A DNA stretch of 64,000 nucleotides from Mauremys mutica (taxonomy: Eukaryota > Chordata > Testudines > Geoemydidae). The stretch lies in the NCBI RefSeq assembly GCF_020497125.1, contig NC_059073.1, positions 145,027,012 through 145,091,011 on the forward strand, written 5' to 3'. The translations under genes and the position numbers were made by a program. The notes under the pieces were generated by a model that did no database searches, was not told where the DNA came from, and saw only the letters and a list, made by a program, of their open reading frames with translations. Shown here in pieces: positions 44,501-52,789 of the stretch. How positions within the stretch are numbered: the stretch's first letter is position 1; the number at the start of each line of letters is the position of its first letter.

Positions 44501-45463
44501 CTAGTCCCCTTTTGCTGTGGCTGTTACATGAAATTGGGGTGGGTGGGCGGATGAGAATGAATCAAATACTCTCCTCTCCGCTGTTAATAACACTTAGTCT
44601 TGATGGGCCTGCAGCTTTCAAAAGGCTTTACAAACAATCCTTAAAGCAATCAATTATTAGACTAATTAGCGCATGAGGCTAACTTATGAATCCTCCCCAT
44701 CACTCCAGTGAGGTAGAGAAATGAATATTATTCTTGCTTTTGTTCGGAGGGAAAAGAGACCCGCCCCGGATCCCACGGCAAATCTGTGCAGGGCTGGGCT
44801 CAGACCACATCTCCGGCATGGAGATAACACGAGAAGAGTGGTGCCCAGAAAACTGCCCCATTCCAACCCTCTCCTACCCTGCACCCTTTCCCCAGCCCCC
44901 TCCAACACTCACCTGGTGTTTTCCTCCGTCACCTGGAGAACATTGTGAAAGCCCAGGGAGGGAAGGTGCTTGTGGAAGGAAGATTGCTGAAAGCAGACAG
45001 AGGCACGGCCATTAGTAGAAACACACCCTGAATAGCAGGGCCCCCCCTTCTCCCCTGGGAATTCACTCCTCTGCCAAGGATAACCCAGGAACCCTCCATC
45101 CCTGCCAGCACTGGGAGGGTGAGTTCCTTCTCTCTTTACCCGGCAGCTGCCAGCAGCGCCAGGTGCTGCCCAGAGGCCAGAATCTGCTTTGGTGCTGGTG
45201 AAAGGTGGCAGCTGGGAAGACCCAGACTGGAGGCTTCTGTCCTAGCCCTGCCCAGGAGGGACCAACTCTAGGGGTAAGCCCTTATGAAAGCAGAAGCCAC
45301 CAACCGCCACCAGGCTGATCCCCTCCTTCTTCCAATCTCCCCTCCTTACCCAGCTCTTCGGGGTGCAGGTCTGACAGCAGCGCCCCACGAACGGGCGGTA
45401 CTTGCCCAGAAAAGGGGTGACGATCTCCAGCTTCACCCCAAAGCCCAAAGGCCAGGTCTTCAT
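14399..45463 (-). CDS. GPAT2: Glycerol-3-phosphate acyltransferase 2, mitochondrial
   Basis: Twenty minus-strand exons join without a phase conflict: 45463-45350, 44986-44913, 42364-42254, 36610-36470, 32854-32755, 31033-30897, 30654-30555, 29087-28878, 27736-27626, 26923-26838, 25009-24891, 20221-20151, 19703-19442, 18988-18840, 18615-18538, 18012-17881, 16290-16170, 15578-15513, 14825-14770 and 14515-14399 (TAG). They give 784 residues; human GPAT2 has 795. Landmarks are [18 protein letters not shown] (21-38), RGWLVRR (65-71), LHKGQLEMV (near 165-175), AQPFSLQEY ending at 368, [15 protein letters not shown] in the C-terminal half, an acidic D/S run (647-658) and [17 protein letters not shown] (near 672-688). 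GPATs acylate sn-glycerol-3-phosphate on the outer mitochondrial membrane; GPAT2 is testis-biased in mammals and reported to act in germline piRNA production. Motif I reads RKSQLD, so the usual catalytic His is Arg191; motif II is GGVFLPP and motif III (FLEDP) lacks the EGxRSR pattern, while motif IV (VPVGIAYD, 311-318) is kept. Frame and splice sites are intact, so this is not a pseudogene. Two more 5' exons may belong to it. Confidence 0.94.
15850..15912. repeat. SINE fragment
   Basis: Contains 'tgtgacctagggcaaggcatg' and 'tgcctcggtttccc', the reverse-oriented MIR-like core, in a GPAT2 intron. Confidence 0.6.
16465..16605 (+). repeat. Minisatellite-type repeat, two units
   Basis: 'attgaggggcactggcagag' and 'attaaggggtattggtagag' lie about 70 bp apart. 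This is the same unit that appears, reverse-oriented, as an array at 35.1-35.8 kb in another GPAT2 intron. Confidence 0.65.
16606..17400 (-). other. GPAT2: GPAT2 intron, no assigned feature
   Basis: Part of the intron between exons 18012-17881 and 16290-16170. No repeat family or gene was recognised in this part. Confidence 0.4.
17405..17668. repeat. tRNA-head SINE cluster
   Basis: Repeated 'actcctgggttctatcccc'-type phrases and 'gcctagtggttaaagc' (an A-box-like tRNA head) mark two or three consecutive SINE pieces. They end in the 'ccgagtcccttccccgcagctgtgcctcagttt' core. The tRNA-like sequence is a SINE head, not a tRNA gene. Confidence 0.7.
19036..19395. repeat. GC-rich minisatellite in a GPAT2 intron
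   Basis: A unit containing 'caaccccacacacacggcgc..gggccatgggcagccccaccccc' starts at about 19038, 19090, 19148, 19207, 19301 and 19368. Spacing is irregular (52 to 94 bp). The array fills most of the intron between exons 19703-19442 and 18988-18840. Confidence 0.8.
20740..20875. repeat. SINE fragment
   Basis: Contains 'gcgtgacctggggcaaggtg' and 'catgcctcagtttcccc', the reverse-oriented MIR-like core, in the large GPAT2 intron between 20222 and 24890. Confidence 0.6.
21248..21815 (-). mobile_element. CR1 LINE, 3' end with C-terminal part of the reverse transcriptase frame
   Basis: On the minus strand an uninterrupted frame of about 156 codons carries the CR1 signature: [43 protein letters not shown], and [12 protein letters not shown] near the end. 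The element ends at 21248 with 'agattctgtgattct'-type sequence, the CR1 3' terminus. It is 5'-truncated, as most CR1 copies are, and sits in a GPAT2 intron in the same orientation as the gene. The open frame suggests a fairly young insertion. Confidence 0.92.
21830..24890 (-). other. GPAT2: GPAT2 intron, mostly unassigned
   Basis: No exon or RNA gene was seen. SINE-like pieces lie near 22790-22930 and 23740-23810. A hairpin-type repeat piece ('gtgtaaatccagagtgactctggatt') lies near 24110-24180, related to one at 63.13 kb. Confidence 0.45.
25290..25929. mobile_element. Non-autonomous hAT-type element with 7/8 target duplication
   Basis: CAGAGGTGGGCAAACT at the left end and AGTTTGCCCACCGCTG at the right end are inverted repeats matching at 15 of 16 positions. 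The flanks are atgtagag (25282-25289) and atgtacag (25930-25937). The 640-bp interior is very GC rich, with many G tracts (25560-25850) and no transposase. It lies in the GPAT2 intron between exons 26923-26838 and 25009-24891. Confidence 0.85.
26383..26735. mobile_element. Palindromic hAT-type MITE with perfect 8-bp target duplication
   Basis: Both ends start CAGGGCCGGCTC (12 of 12 when the right end is reverse-complemented). ACCCGGCG flanks it exactly at 26375-26382 and 26736-26743. The 353-bp interior folds back on itself around about 26519-26547: the 'ctatgtttagctg' arm meets 'cagctaaatatag', and the GC-rich arms with 'gtgcccttagggcagcagg' pair outward. It lies in the same GPAT2 intron as the 25290 element. 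Confidence 0.92.
27050..27160. mobile_element. Small MITE with CTACACT-type ends
   Basis: 'gacgtctacactgcaattaaac' at the left and 'gtagtgtagacgtacc' at the right are inverted. A second, half copy starts near 27358 ('gcacgtctacacagcagct'). Both are in a GPAT2 intron. Confidence 0.6.
28676..28828. repeat. Perfect 73-bp tandem duplication within a SINE
   Basis: 28676-28748 and 28749-28821 are identical over 73 bases, with the first bases of a third copy at 28822. The unit contains 'gttctaaccactaaacccca', a reverse-oriented tRNA-head SINE. It lies next to the GPAT2 exon 29087-28878, just beyond its donor. Confidence 0.85.
29870..30185. repeat. SINE fragments
   Basis: 'gcccagggcatgagcatggcaggttcaaat' (B-box-like) near 29860-29905 and 'gtggggaaaccgaggcaggg' with 'ggtcccacagtgagtcagtgg' at 30100-30165 mark two SINE pieces in a GPAT2 intron. 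Confidence 0.55.
30897..31033 (-). CDS. GPAT2: GPAT2 exon carrying the altered acyltransferase motif I
   Basis: The exon encodes residues 181-225 plus two bases of codon 226. It reads [20 protein letters not shown] across motif I. In active GPATs this motif is HX4D; GPAT1 has HRSHID and human GPAT2, as I remember it, has HKTLLD. Here the first position is Arg191, codon CGC at 31003-31001, with Asp196 retained. One A-to-G change from CAC explains it. Splice borders are normal (acceptor CAG at 31036-31034, donor CAG|gtaagg). Confidence 0.9.
31865..32230. mobile_element. hAT-like element end, right boundary unclear
   Basis: 'cagaggtccccaaactatgg' at 31865 is a typical hAT-type terminus. I found no matching inverted end, so the element is truncated or its boundary is uncertain. 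The interior is C-rich. Confidence 0.5.
32490..32665. repeat. SINE (tRNA-head/MIR-like)
   Basis: 'ctctgccatagactccagtgtgaccctgggcaaatctcttagcc' and 'tgcctcagtttcccacctgt' form a nearly complete reverse-oriented core in a GPAT2 intron. Confidence 0.7.
33680..33960. mobile_element. CR1-like LINE fragment
   Basis: 'ggaacctaggagcggaagggacctccgagtcatcagg' matches the start of the CR1-type 3' region seen at 21.2 and 44.2 kb. The copy is old and diverged. Confidence 0.55.
34370..34600 (+). repeat. Near-complete tRNA-head SINE
   Basis: It starts with 'tgtggtctagtggttagagc' (tRNA A-box-like), passes through 'gcctcggtttccccatctgta', and ends 'gaagtgctttgagatcctcagatg..gcgctacatgagctaggtatta', the classic MIR-like tail. 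This is the most complete copy in the window. Confidence 0.8.
35060..35800. repeat. Minisatellite, 70-90 bp unit
   Basis: 'agctctgccggtacccctcaatcc' recurs at 35170, 35240, 35329 and 35400, with more diverged units at 35105 and 35730-35790. The reverse complement of the unit is the two-copy repeat at 16465-16605. Confidence 0.75.
36195..36375. repeat. SINE fragment
   Basis: 'gacaggaaaactgaggcaca' and 'gcttgcccaaggttacacac' followed by 'gcagagctgggacgagaacc' give a clear MIR-like body in a GPAT2 intron. Confidence 0.7.
37221..39408. mobile_element. 2.2-kb non-autonomous Harbinger-like DNA transposon
   Basis: The left end 'ggtatgtctacacta' and the right end 'tagtgtagaccaggcc' are inverted copies, sharing GTCTACACTA. 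Short AGAG strings flank both sides, but in low-complexity sequence, so no target duplication is claimed. Inside are a 24-bp perfect palindrome (39306-39329), a 30-bp direct duplication (38222 and 38283, period 61), and on the minus strand a decayed Myb/SANT-like fragment near 39014-38840. No transposase catalytic region is visible. It fills part of the GPAT2 intron between exons 42364-42254 and 36610-36470. Confidence 0.75.
38840..39014 (-). pseudogene. Decayed Myb/SANT-like DNA-binding fragment of a Harbinger element
   Basis: The minus strand reads [15 protein letters not shown], then SVLSELR and KAFEKIS, before a TGA. A shift of one base restores MIDRGHSRD and QCCMR. The W..RE...LI..W spacing with the later DRGH and QC residues fits the Myb/SANT-like proteins that accompany PIF/Harbinger transposases. 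A stop and a frameshift make it non-functional. Confidence 0.65.
39930..40035. repeat. SINE tail
   Basis: 'ttggggcagggaccatctt' and 'gtacagctcctagcacaatg' form the common MIR-like 3' tail found repeatedly in the window. Confidence 0.65.
40550..40850. mobile_element. L3/CR1-like LINE 3' fragment
   Basis: 'ggattctccgtcactggcga', 'tttttctaaaagacacgct' and 'agatgatcacaaccgtcccttctggc' are hallmarks of the conserved 3' part of CR1/L3 LINEs. A similar old copy lies at 62.49-62.76 kb. Confidence 0.7.
41180..41285. repeat. SINE fragment
   Basis: 'gagatggggaaactgaggca' and 'agtgacttgcccaatccaagg' form a MIR-like core. Confidence 0.7.
41700..41845. repeat. AT-rich interspersed repeat
   Basis: T- and A-rich stretch with 'aaatttttcaaattttcgag' and 'caaaaaaccaattttccatcc'. 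A similar AT-rich element lies near 60.44-60.69 kb. Confidence 0.4.
42480..42690. repeat. SINE (MIR-like)
   Basis: 'atggggaaactgaggcaccg', 'cgtgacttgcccaagatcac' and 'gccagtggcagagctgggaa' form a clear core just beyond GPAT2 exon 42364-42254. Confidence 0.75.
42905..43275 (+). repeat. tRNA-head SINE and fragments
   Basis: 'gtcgagcagatagcgcactggactgggaa' is a tRNA-like head, followed by 'gttctagtctctgctctgcc'. A second stretch near 43195-43240 has 'cctcaatttcccaatctgtaaaatggggc'. Confidence 0.65.
43280..44195 (-). other. GPAT2: GPAT2 intron, no assigned feature
   Basis: No exon is supported. A short hairpin-type repeat piece ('catcagctgaggatctgg') lies near 44055. Confidence 0.4.
44197..44395 (-). 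mobile_element. CR1 LINE 3' end fragment
   Basis: About 200 bp closely matching the 21.25-21.43 kb CR1 copy: 'tcagggttggaagggacctcagg', 'gctcaaagcaggaccaatcccc' and 'ccagccagggctttgtcaag'. It is strongly 5'-truncated and in the same orientation as GPAT2. Confidence 0.9.
44620..44815. repeat. SINE fragment
   Basis: 'ctttacaaacaatccttaaa' and 'ccatcactccagtgaggtagag' resemble the MIR-like 3' half. It lies beside GPAT2 exon 44986-44913. Confidence 0.45.
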
Positions 45464-46379
45464 CTGAGGAAGAGACGAAACAAAGCCTGTTTCTCCCAAC
45501 CCCCCGCCCACCCCATCACCCGAAACCCCAGCACGGGAAATAAAAGCTTGCAGCCCCATCGCCTTTCCAGGAGACAGGTTCCTAAGTCACTTCAGCTGGG
45601 TCTTCACTGCCGCCTAGCTTTGATCATGGGGGAGTCACCTGGCTACCCCCGATCTCGAGAGATCGCAACCCCACCGCAGAGCTGCAGTCGGGTTCCGTGT
45701 GCTGTGGGCATGTTTCCTGTCCATGCCGGCGCTGCACCCAGCCACAAAGACTTCTGGGTATGTAGCCCATAGTTCATATCAGCCAGCACCCTTGGCGGCA
45801 CTCTAGGCTCCCTGCTGCAGGACGTTGTGGGACAACTCGTCTGGCCCCTCTGGGTGGAAATGGCCTGACTCAGGGAAATTCATTCCCTGGCAGGGCTCAA
45901 GCAAGCGTGCTGCCCCCTCTTTGGTCTCAGAGGGTCCCACTCGCCCTGGTTGTTAGGTGTGAAGACTGAGGCTTGCCAAGCCGAGAGGATTTGGATAGTC
46001 AATTCCCATTCGTTTTAATGGGAACGTGGACTCTAAACCCCTAAGGCAAAATCTCAGCCCTCGTCTGCAATAGAACGAGCCTTGTATTGGGGACCCATCC
46101 AGCTAGTGAGACTGAAGGCTTCCGGCACTCGCTGTCACGTGGTGCCTCTTGCAATAACACAGACGCTCACCGCAGGTTCTGGAGCCTTGGCAGCCCCTAG
46201 GATCACTCCTGCTCCCACTCCCACTGATCTGAATAGACCCCAAGTGCCAGTCCCATCTGAATACACGGGGGTGACACTCAGTGTCCTTTATCCCCCTCCT
46301 CCGGGTCACAGCTCCCTCCCGCCTCGGCAGGGAGAGCGGTGCCACTACCGGGGTACCCTCCCGCCAAGGGATCACATAC
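45464..46379 (-). other. GPAT2: Sequence 5' of the first conserved GPAT2 exon
   Basis: An intron if the 46380-46456 exon is real; otherwise upstream sequence. No other feature was assigned. Confidence 0.4.
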
Positions 46380-46456
46380 TTTTCTCTGGAGCACCTTCTC
46401 CTCAGCCAGCAGGATGCGGGCGGCGGCGTCCCGCTGGGTCAGAGCCACGGCTTGCC
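46380..46456 (-). CDS. GPAT2: Candidate GPAT2 upstream coding exon
   Basis: On the minus strand an open stretch encodes QAVALTQRDAAARILLAEEK and VLQRK, then meets a good donor (AAAA|gtatgtga). Its last codon is complete, so it joins in frame to the ATG-initial exon at 45463 (phase 0). The acceptor gatcag|GG leaves two leading bases that fit the one-base overhang of the CpG exon at 55735-55699. The acceptor pyrimidine tract is weak, and a better one (ttacag before 46550) would make the segment longer but without an in-frame ATG. It could equally be 5' UTR. Confidence 0.4.
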
Positions 46457-46659
46457 CTGATCTCAAAGCACAGGTTGGTGCGGGCTCTTCGGACCAGCGG
46501 CCCAGTGGGACAAGCAGCAGCGTCCGCGGAGGACAGCGTGCAGACGGGAGCTGTAAAGTCACAGACGAGAGGGCACCAGCTGGGGTGAGAGACAAGGAGG
46601 CACCCGGAGAAATCTCACCACCCAAAGCACCACCGAGAGGAAGGGCAGCCCAGCAGTTC

Positions 46660-48405
46660 GGTTGCTACTCTGGGATGCCAGCTCTGCTACAGAGGCCCTG
46701 GGGGACCTCGAGTGAGTCATTTAGATCCGTGCCTCAGCTTCCCATCTGTACAAACAGCACTGCCCTGCTCTCAGACACTGTGGGCCTGCAACCTATAGAG
46801 CCACCCAGGCGCTGCTCAGGCAGGAAGAGATCGCCTGGAATGAACATTTTGCTGTCCATGAAATGGCCTGGCCAAATCCTGTGGCCAACGCCTAATGCTT
46901 CAGAGGGAGGCAAACCACGCCTTGGCCAAGGGCGCATTAAGGCCAGGAAGGCGGAGGTCTCTATGGTGAAGAGGGGGATTGTACAAGGGACCCCTACAAT
47001 GGCCCTAAGTGGCCGTTGCAGGTAGACCATCAAGCACGAGCAATCACACCAACTCCATACTCCCCCCACACATGGAGGCTCGAGCCTCTGAATTCGCGGC
47101 ACTCTCTGGCGCACTGCCTGGGAGATGGTCTTAGCCGGAGATGGGCAAGGCTGGGCCGCAGATCCCCCGTGAAAGGAAAACTCCTTTCACAACCGGAGAC
47201 CTCTCGAGGGGAAAGGCTAACTCCTCGGCTGAGAAATCAATTGTTCTGCAGCTCGTCTACTGCACAGAGAGGAAAAAAAACCCCAGCAGCCAATGCGCCC
47301 AAAGCCCTGAGGAGAAGAGTTTATTCTCCTTGTAATTCAGCTCCAATATCATTACAATTGACTTCTCCCTCCCACGCCCTGCTCGCTCTCACACGGAGAC
47401 GCCAATCTCTACCAGGAAACTGCGTCTCCAGCCAACGGCAACTGGAGCACAGAGGCAGGGAGCCTGCCCCGCGCTGCGTCCCAGCCCGTGCTCAGCTCCA
47501 CCAACCAAAGCCAACCCCATGGAACATAAGGGCAGGACAAAGAGAGGGCGGCCCAGCAGGCAGGAGGATGGACTGAGACGGGGAACACCTGGTCTCTATC
47601 CCCAGCTCTGCCACTGATGCATTGTACGGCCTTGGCCAAGTCACTTCCCCAAGCCGTGCCTCAGTTTCTCCTTATGCTTTGCCTATGTAGACAGTAAGCT
47701 CTTCAGGGCATGTACAATAGCGCTCCCATACCTAGAATACAGAGTCAAACACAAGGAGAGCAAGTTTCCCCTTTAGGATATTTTCCTAGCTCTTAAGAGA
47801 TGCCACCCCGCCCCTTGGGATACAACTTCACAGCTTAACAGACACTCCCCATTGCTAGCTCCATCCCATCCCTCCTACGGGTTACACACCCTAAGCACCC
47901 ACCCCTTCTTGGTGTTTGCACTCCTCCAAAGCCAGGCGCCGGTAGGGGATAATCCCCCCACCAGCACCACCACCCTTAAGTCAATCCCGCCAGCCCCTTA
48001 ATCACTGCATTTGCAGCTTGGCTCTGAACTCCCTCCAAGTCCCATTTGTTCTGGCTGCTGACAGCACCTGCTGGTGTTTAGCAAAGCAATCAGGGAGCAG
48101 AGCTGGACAGAAGGGCAAAGAGGCTCCTTCTCTAGCACCAACGGGGCATCACAGCCTCTTTTTCTAATGCCCACAAAGGGCTTGAAGAGCGGAGGGAAGG
48201 TCCTGTGGCCGGGGCACTGAAGGGGGATGCAGGAGACCTGGGCTAGGCCAGGAGATGAATAAACCTTCCCTGGCCTTGTTTATCTGGAGCACGAACTCTT
48301 CGGGGGCGGGGACGGTTTCTCACTCCGCGAACAGGCAGTGCCTAGCACAAGGAGGCCATGTCTTAGTGGATCTCAGCAACGGGCTACTGTGATACCCTAA
48401 AACAG
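46660..48405. repeat. Intronic stretch with three SINE pieces
   Basis: SINE cores lie near 46660-46760 ('cagcttcccatctgtacaaac'), 47570-47720 ('gatgcattgtacggccttggccaagtc' with 'tgcctcagtttctcc') and 48210-48400 ('gtttatctggagcacgaactcttcgggg'). Nothing else was assigned. Confidence 0.55.
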
Positions 48406-49123
48406 AACATGGTTATTTGGGGTCATGGGTCCCAGGGTGTTAACTCCAGTGTCCAGGCCAGATTCCCGCGTGGCTAATTCCAAGCTGCCTCCCCAGTAAA
48501 AAGACAGAATTCTGCTTCCTCAAACAGTAGCAAGGGCTCCTGCCAGCCAGCCAGCCACGGGAAGCACGTGGTATCGCAGCATGAATGCTCTGCACCGGTG
48601 CCCAGAGTTAATGCGGCATAAGAGTTTCCATTCTCAGCCCCTGTTCAGACAGGCTCATCACTTTCTGAAACATTCTCTCCCACACACACACTTTGTAAGT
48701 TCCAAGCTTAGAGTCCCAGATTCTACCCCTGCCTGGCCTCTGTGTGGAAACAAGTCCTATTTGCTCACATTTGCACCCCTTGTGCTTTGCACCCTTTGGA
48801 CCCCCCGTCTTCTGCTTTCTGTTACCCCAGGTGCAAATCAAGAGGAATCCCTGGGAGTCAAAAGGCAGAAGTCTCCAAGGGTAGAATCTGGCGCAGGGGC
48901 GTACTCACTCAAAATGATTTTTAAAAATATCCGTGGGTCTTGTCCTTTAACATACAGTTGCTCTGTTACAAAAGAAAAAAAAAAGTTTCACACACACACA
49001 CCCTTTTCCTTCTGTAACAAAACTTCCAGGACTACCCTCCCCCATCTAGCCACAAAAAGATAGGGTGGTCACCCCCTATTCTAACTTGTTGGGCCACCCA
49101 GGTTCAGACCCTGGGGTTTAACC

Positions 49124-49531
49124 CAGTATTTCCCAAACTTTTGAAAACTGAGTCCTCCCCATGCCCCAAACAAGGAAATGAAACCCAATCACATCCCACT
49201 TGCAACCCTCTCACGTCCCCCCCCGGGGAACCACTGGCATAAATCTTCATGCTGTCCTTTCTTACACATCATCATTGACATCGGAGTCAGTCCCCTCTGG
49301 AACAAATGGGGCAGTTCGCACATCTGAGCAATGGTTTCAGGCTCTCTGCAAATTCAGGCAGGCATCTCTGTATCAGTTACACTCAGTTCACACCTTGAGG
49401 ATTTCCATCTCAAGTGTAAAAACTAGAGACTTACTTTAAAAAAAAAAAAGTTGAAACCCTGGAGAACAATGGAGAGGTCTGTCCATACACCCCCGAGAGT
49501 CTCCTTTGTGCTCTCATTTTGGAAAACACTG
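49124..49531. mobile_element. Non-autonomous hAT-type element with 7/8 target duplication
   Basis: The ends CAGTATTTCCCAAAC and TTTTGGAAAACACTG are inverted with 12 of 15 matches. The flanks are gtttaacc (49116-49123) and gtttaagc (49532-49539). The 408-bp interior includes an A-run at 49436-49449 and no transposase. Confidence 0.8.
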
Positions 49532-49899
49532 GTTTAAGCAAAAGCCCCTTGTTATGCTATTACTATCATGCAGACAACAACGCCTTCTGTTATTCGCTTC
49601 TTCCCCTACAACACACACACAGACAGGACAGCTGTCCCACCACCTTGCAAACCGCAACTGCGATGCTATATGCACACTACACTGTGGAAGATCCATGCAA
49701 GCAGCCCACGATCTAACATATGTTCTTTGTCCTTATTGAGCTGACAAGCAAGGCGTGCTTGCACAAAGCTGCATAATTGCTCCCAGAAATGAAACATTTA
49801 AAATGAAAACAAGGTGAAGAATTCGCAGTCCCTGCCAAGAGATCTGTACAGCACCAGACTGCAGAATCAGGCTGTAGATCTGTGGGAATTGGGGGCGGG

Positions 49900-50770
49900 C
49901 GGGAAGCTCCCAGCTCTGCCTCTGACCGCATGCGTGATCTTGGGCAAATCACCTTAGGCCTTGATTCTCAGATATGCCGAGCTAGCTGCAGTTAAGGGGA
50001 GCTGCGGGTGCTCGGTGTCTCTGAAAATATGGCCCTCGGTCTCTCTGTGCCTCAGTTCCCCCCCTGCACAAACAGGGAGAACACTTTCTTAGCCCACAGG
50101 GAGTGTTAGCAGAGCAACCCCATTTATGTATGTGAGATGCTCAGATACTACAGAGACGGGACCATGGAAGAACTTAGACAGGCTTGGAGAGATTCCTTAG
50201 TATCATCCATTAGTTTAAGCCATCTATTTGAAGAGGCGGGGATACCTAGGGGACAGAGCACTGGACTGGGAGTCAGGAGACCCAGGTTCTAATCCCAGCT
50301 CTGCCGGTGACTTTGAGCAAGTCACATCCCCCTCCCTGCCTCAGTTTCCCCACCCACCTTTTGTCTCGAGACTCTAAGGCCTCTGGGGCAGTCTCTCGCT
50401 GTGTGAATGTACAGCACCTGGGGGCCCTGATCTCTAGCGCTACTATAATACAAAGGACGTTTTTGCTCTACGTTAGTACCGTGCTTAGCACACTGGGGTT
50501 CTGCTCAGTGCCCAGGTACGTATGTGGCTCCCATTACTTAACAGCTGAGTGCCTCACGTTCTAACATAACAATTCTCCCCCACCTCTGTGAAGCAGGGCA
50601 GGGCTGGTAGCCCCATTGTACAGAAGGGGAAGTGAGGCCCAGAGAGGCTACACAGGAAGTCTGTGGCGGAGTCGGGGTTCAAACCCAAATCAAGTCCCAG
50701 GCTAGCACCCTACCCAATGGACCATCTTTCCTCTCCTGCAGCTCAACGCACACCTGCAATGCAAATCACA
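49900..50770. repeat. Cluster of SINE copies
   Basis: Three consecutive pieces: about 49900-50140 ('gtgatcttgggcaaatcacc', 'tgcctcagttcccc'), 50235-50500 ('gggacagagcactggactgggagtcagg', a tRNA-head copy) and 50585-50740 ('ggggaagtgaggcccagag'). Confidence 0.7.
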
Positions 50771-51334
50771 AAATATTCAATCCCTTCATATCGATTCCTA
50801 GGAGTCCGGAGATCATCATCCAGCATTTGCATGAAAAACACCACCACCGCTGAAGCTAAACCCACCAGCCGAGCCCTCAGCGCACAAGGAGATAGAACTG
50901 ACATACAGTGCAGCTCCGCTCCTGAGCAGGCCAGTAATCCCACTGCTGAATCTTCCCAGACCATCTGCTGAGCATGGGGCAGTTCAGTGGATAGAGGTTA
51001 GTCTGGGGAAAAAGGATTATAACTGGATCACCCCCCAGATGATTTTGCCCATAAGGGAAAGATTTAAGTCCCCCCTGACTCCCCGTTGCTGCTTCTGCAA
51101 AATCTGTCTCTCTGAATATCCGTAAGGCGCTACGGCTTAAATTCTCAGTGTTTAGTGTCTTTCACGACATTTCTCAGGCCTCTCCCAAGCAGCCGGGTAC
51201 GTCACCTCCTTCCTAACATCCCAGTAAAAGCAACTATGCTGGGAAACCTATTATTCCACGCTAAATGGCACCTGTGTTTTACCCGTGTTCCCAAATAGTA
51301 CTAGACAATGCCCCAAATCATGCATACCAGAGAC

Positions 51335-51480
51335 TTAAGAGTCAGATTTCAAGGCTAGAAGGACCTTTACAATCATCTAATCTGACCTCCTGCATAACCC
51401 CGGCTATAACATTTCACCCAGTGACGGCTGCATCCAACTCACACCTCGCGCCAACTCACGCCAGCTGGAGCATATCTGAC
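51335..51480. mobile_element. Old CR1/L3-like fragment
   Basis: 'gatttcaaggctagaaggacc' and 'atcatctaatctgacctcctgcata' are typical of the CR1/L3 3' region, diverged from the copies at 21 and 44 kb. Confidence 0.55.
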
Positions 51481-52580
51481 ATTCCTCCAAAAGTCAATAA
51501 AACTCTGCCTGTAATACAGCATCTCAGTAACAGCTCTATAAAGGGATTCTTGAGACTGTCAATGCAACATTTAGACTTGGGGGCAAGATAGCGCCACAGC
51601 AATTTAACATCGGTAGGAACTGTTTGAATCTGTTAGCCAATGTGTGTTTGCTCTAGGTACTGCACACCATATGAATATGTATTACACATTACATTACAGA
51701 TAAATGGCAGCACAGATTTGCATGGTCTTCTGCTTACTCCTATTCACTTAGGCTAAGTATCCCAGAGCGTTTTGCAAAGCTGAAGTCAGCTTTGGAGCTA
51801 GCAAATATGAAATCTGCCAAAGTCAAGACACAATTTGTTCTATATCTTAATACAGGTACCGACACGGGCAACTGCTTCGGAATGTAGCATTCAAAATGAA
51901 GATCAGAAAAATACAGAATAAAACTACCAGTTAAGGAAATGCTACAAAGCGGTGGGTTGGGTTTTCGTGACGTACCTTGTAAAACCATATTATAAATATA
52001 GCTAGTTTAAATGCACATTTCAGAAGCACGCCTTTTGGGTCAGGGGAACATGCTGCAAGATAAGAATTGCTTCGCAGGCAGAGGGTACGTCTGCTTTTTG
52101 TATTGTACTGTTTTATCTCTAGACAATAAGTTTGCCTACGTTTGGCGATTTGGTCTCTTGAACATTTTTAATAATGAACTATGAATGTAGTCAAACCAAT
52201 TAGCTACGCTTTTAGTCAATATAGTCTGGGGAGCCAGAGAGGAACCATTAGCCAAGCTTTGGTCAAAGCAATCTGACACAGGGTCATAACCTGGCCATTT
52301 GGATTTGGGATAGCAATCTTGTAAAGAATGGACTTTCGCGGGTATGGGTCCTAAGTACACTTGCAGCAGGATAGCGCTACTTTGGCAAATAACTGGTTAA
52401 CAAAGACTACAGAAAGCAAAAACTGCTTTCTGGGCATAAAGCCATGCCTTAAGAATACATAAAGATTGATTACAAGTGAAAAGCTCCTTTTTTGGGGACA
52501 ACACAGCATGGCTGACAACAGGAAATAATTCAACAAGCACTAAGTCATCTAACTACAACAGATCAATATTTTTAAATATC
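51480..52580. other. AT-rich stretch without assigned features
   Basis: No exon, RNA gene or named repeat was recognised. If GPAT2 exon 1 is at 55.7 kb, this is intron 1 of that gene. Confidence 0.4.
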
Positions 52581-52740
52581 AGCAAAGAATCCTGTGGCAC
52601 CTTATAGACTAACAGACGTTTTGGAGCATGAGCTTTCATGGGTGAATACCCACTTCGTCTGTTAGTCTATAAGGTGCCACAGGATTCTTTGCTGCTTTTA
52701 CAGATCCAGACTAACACGGCTACCCCTCTGATACTTGATT
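52581..52740. repeat. Fold-back with perfect 38-bp inverted repeat
   Basis: 52581-52618 is the exact reverse complement of 52656-52693, separated by a 37-base loop. The sequence continues with 'agatccagactaacacggct' to 52735. The arms carry 'cctgtggcaccttatagact', part of a repeat I associate with turtle genomes. Confidence 0.9.
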
Positions 52741-52789
52741 TTCAAATATGTGTACCTAAAGCTAGGCATCTCCAGCTCTATTTTAGCAC

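Noticed and set aside
14399..45463. GPAT2 as a pseudogene because of the motif I change
   Set aside because: All 20 exons are open, phases agree, splice sites are GT/AG and the length is close to the human protein; a single substitution does not make it a pseudogene.
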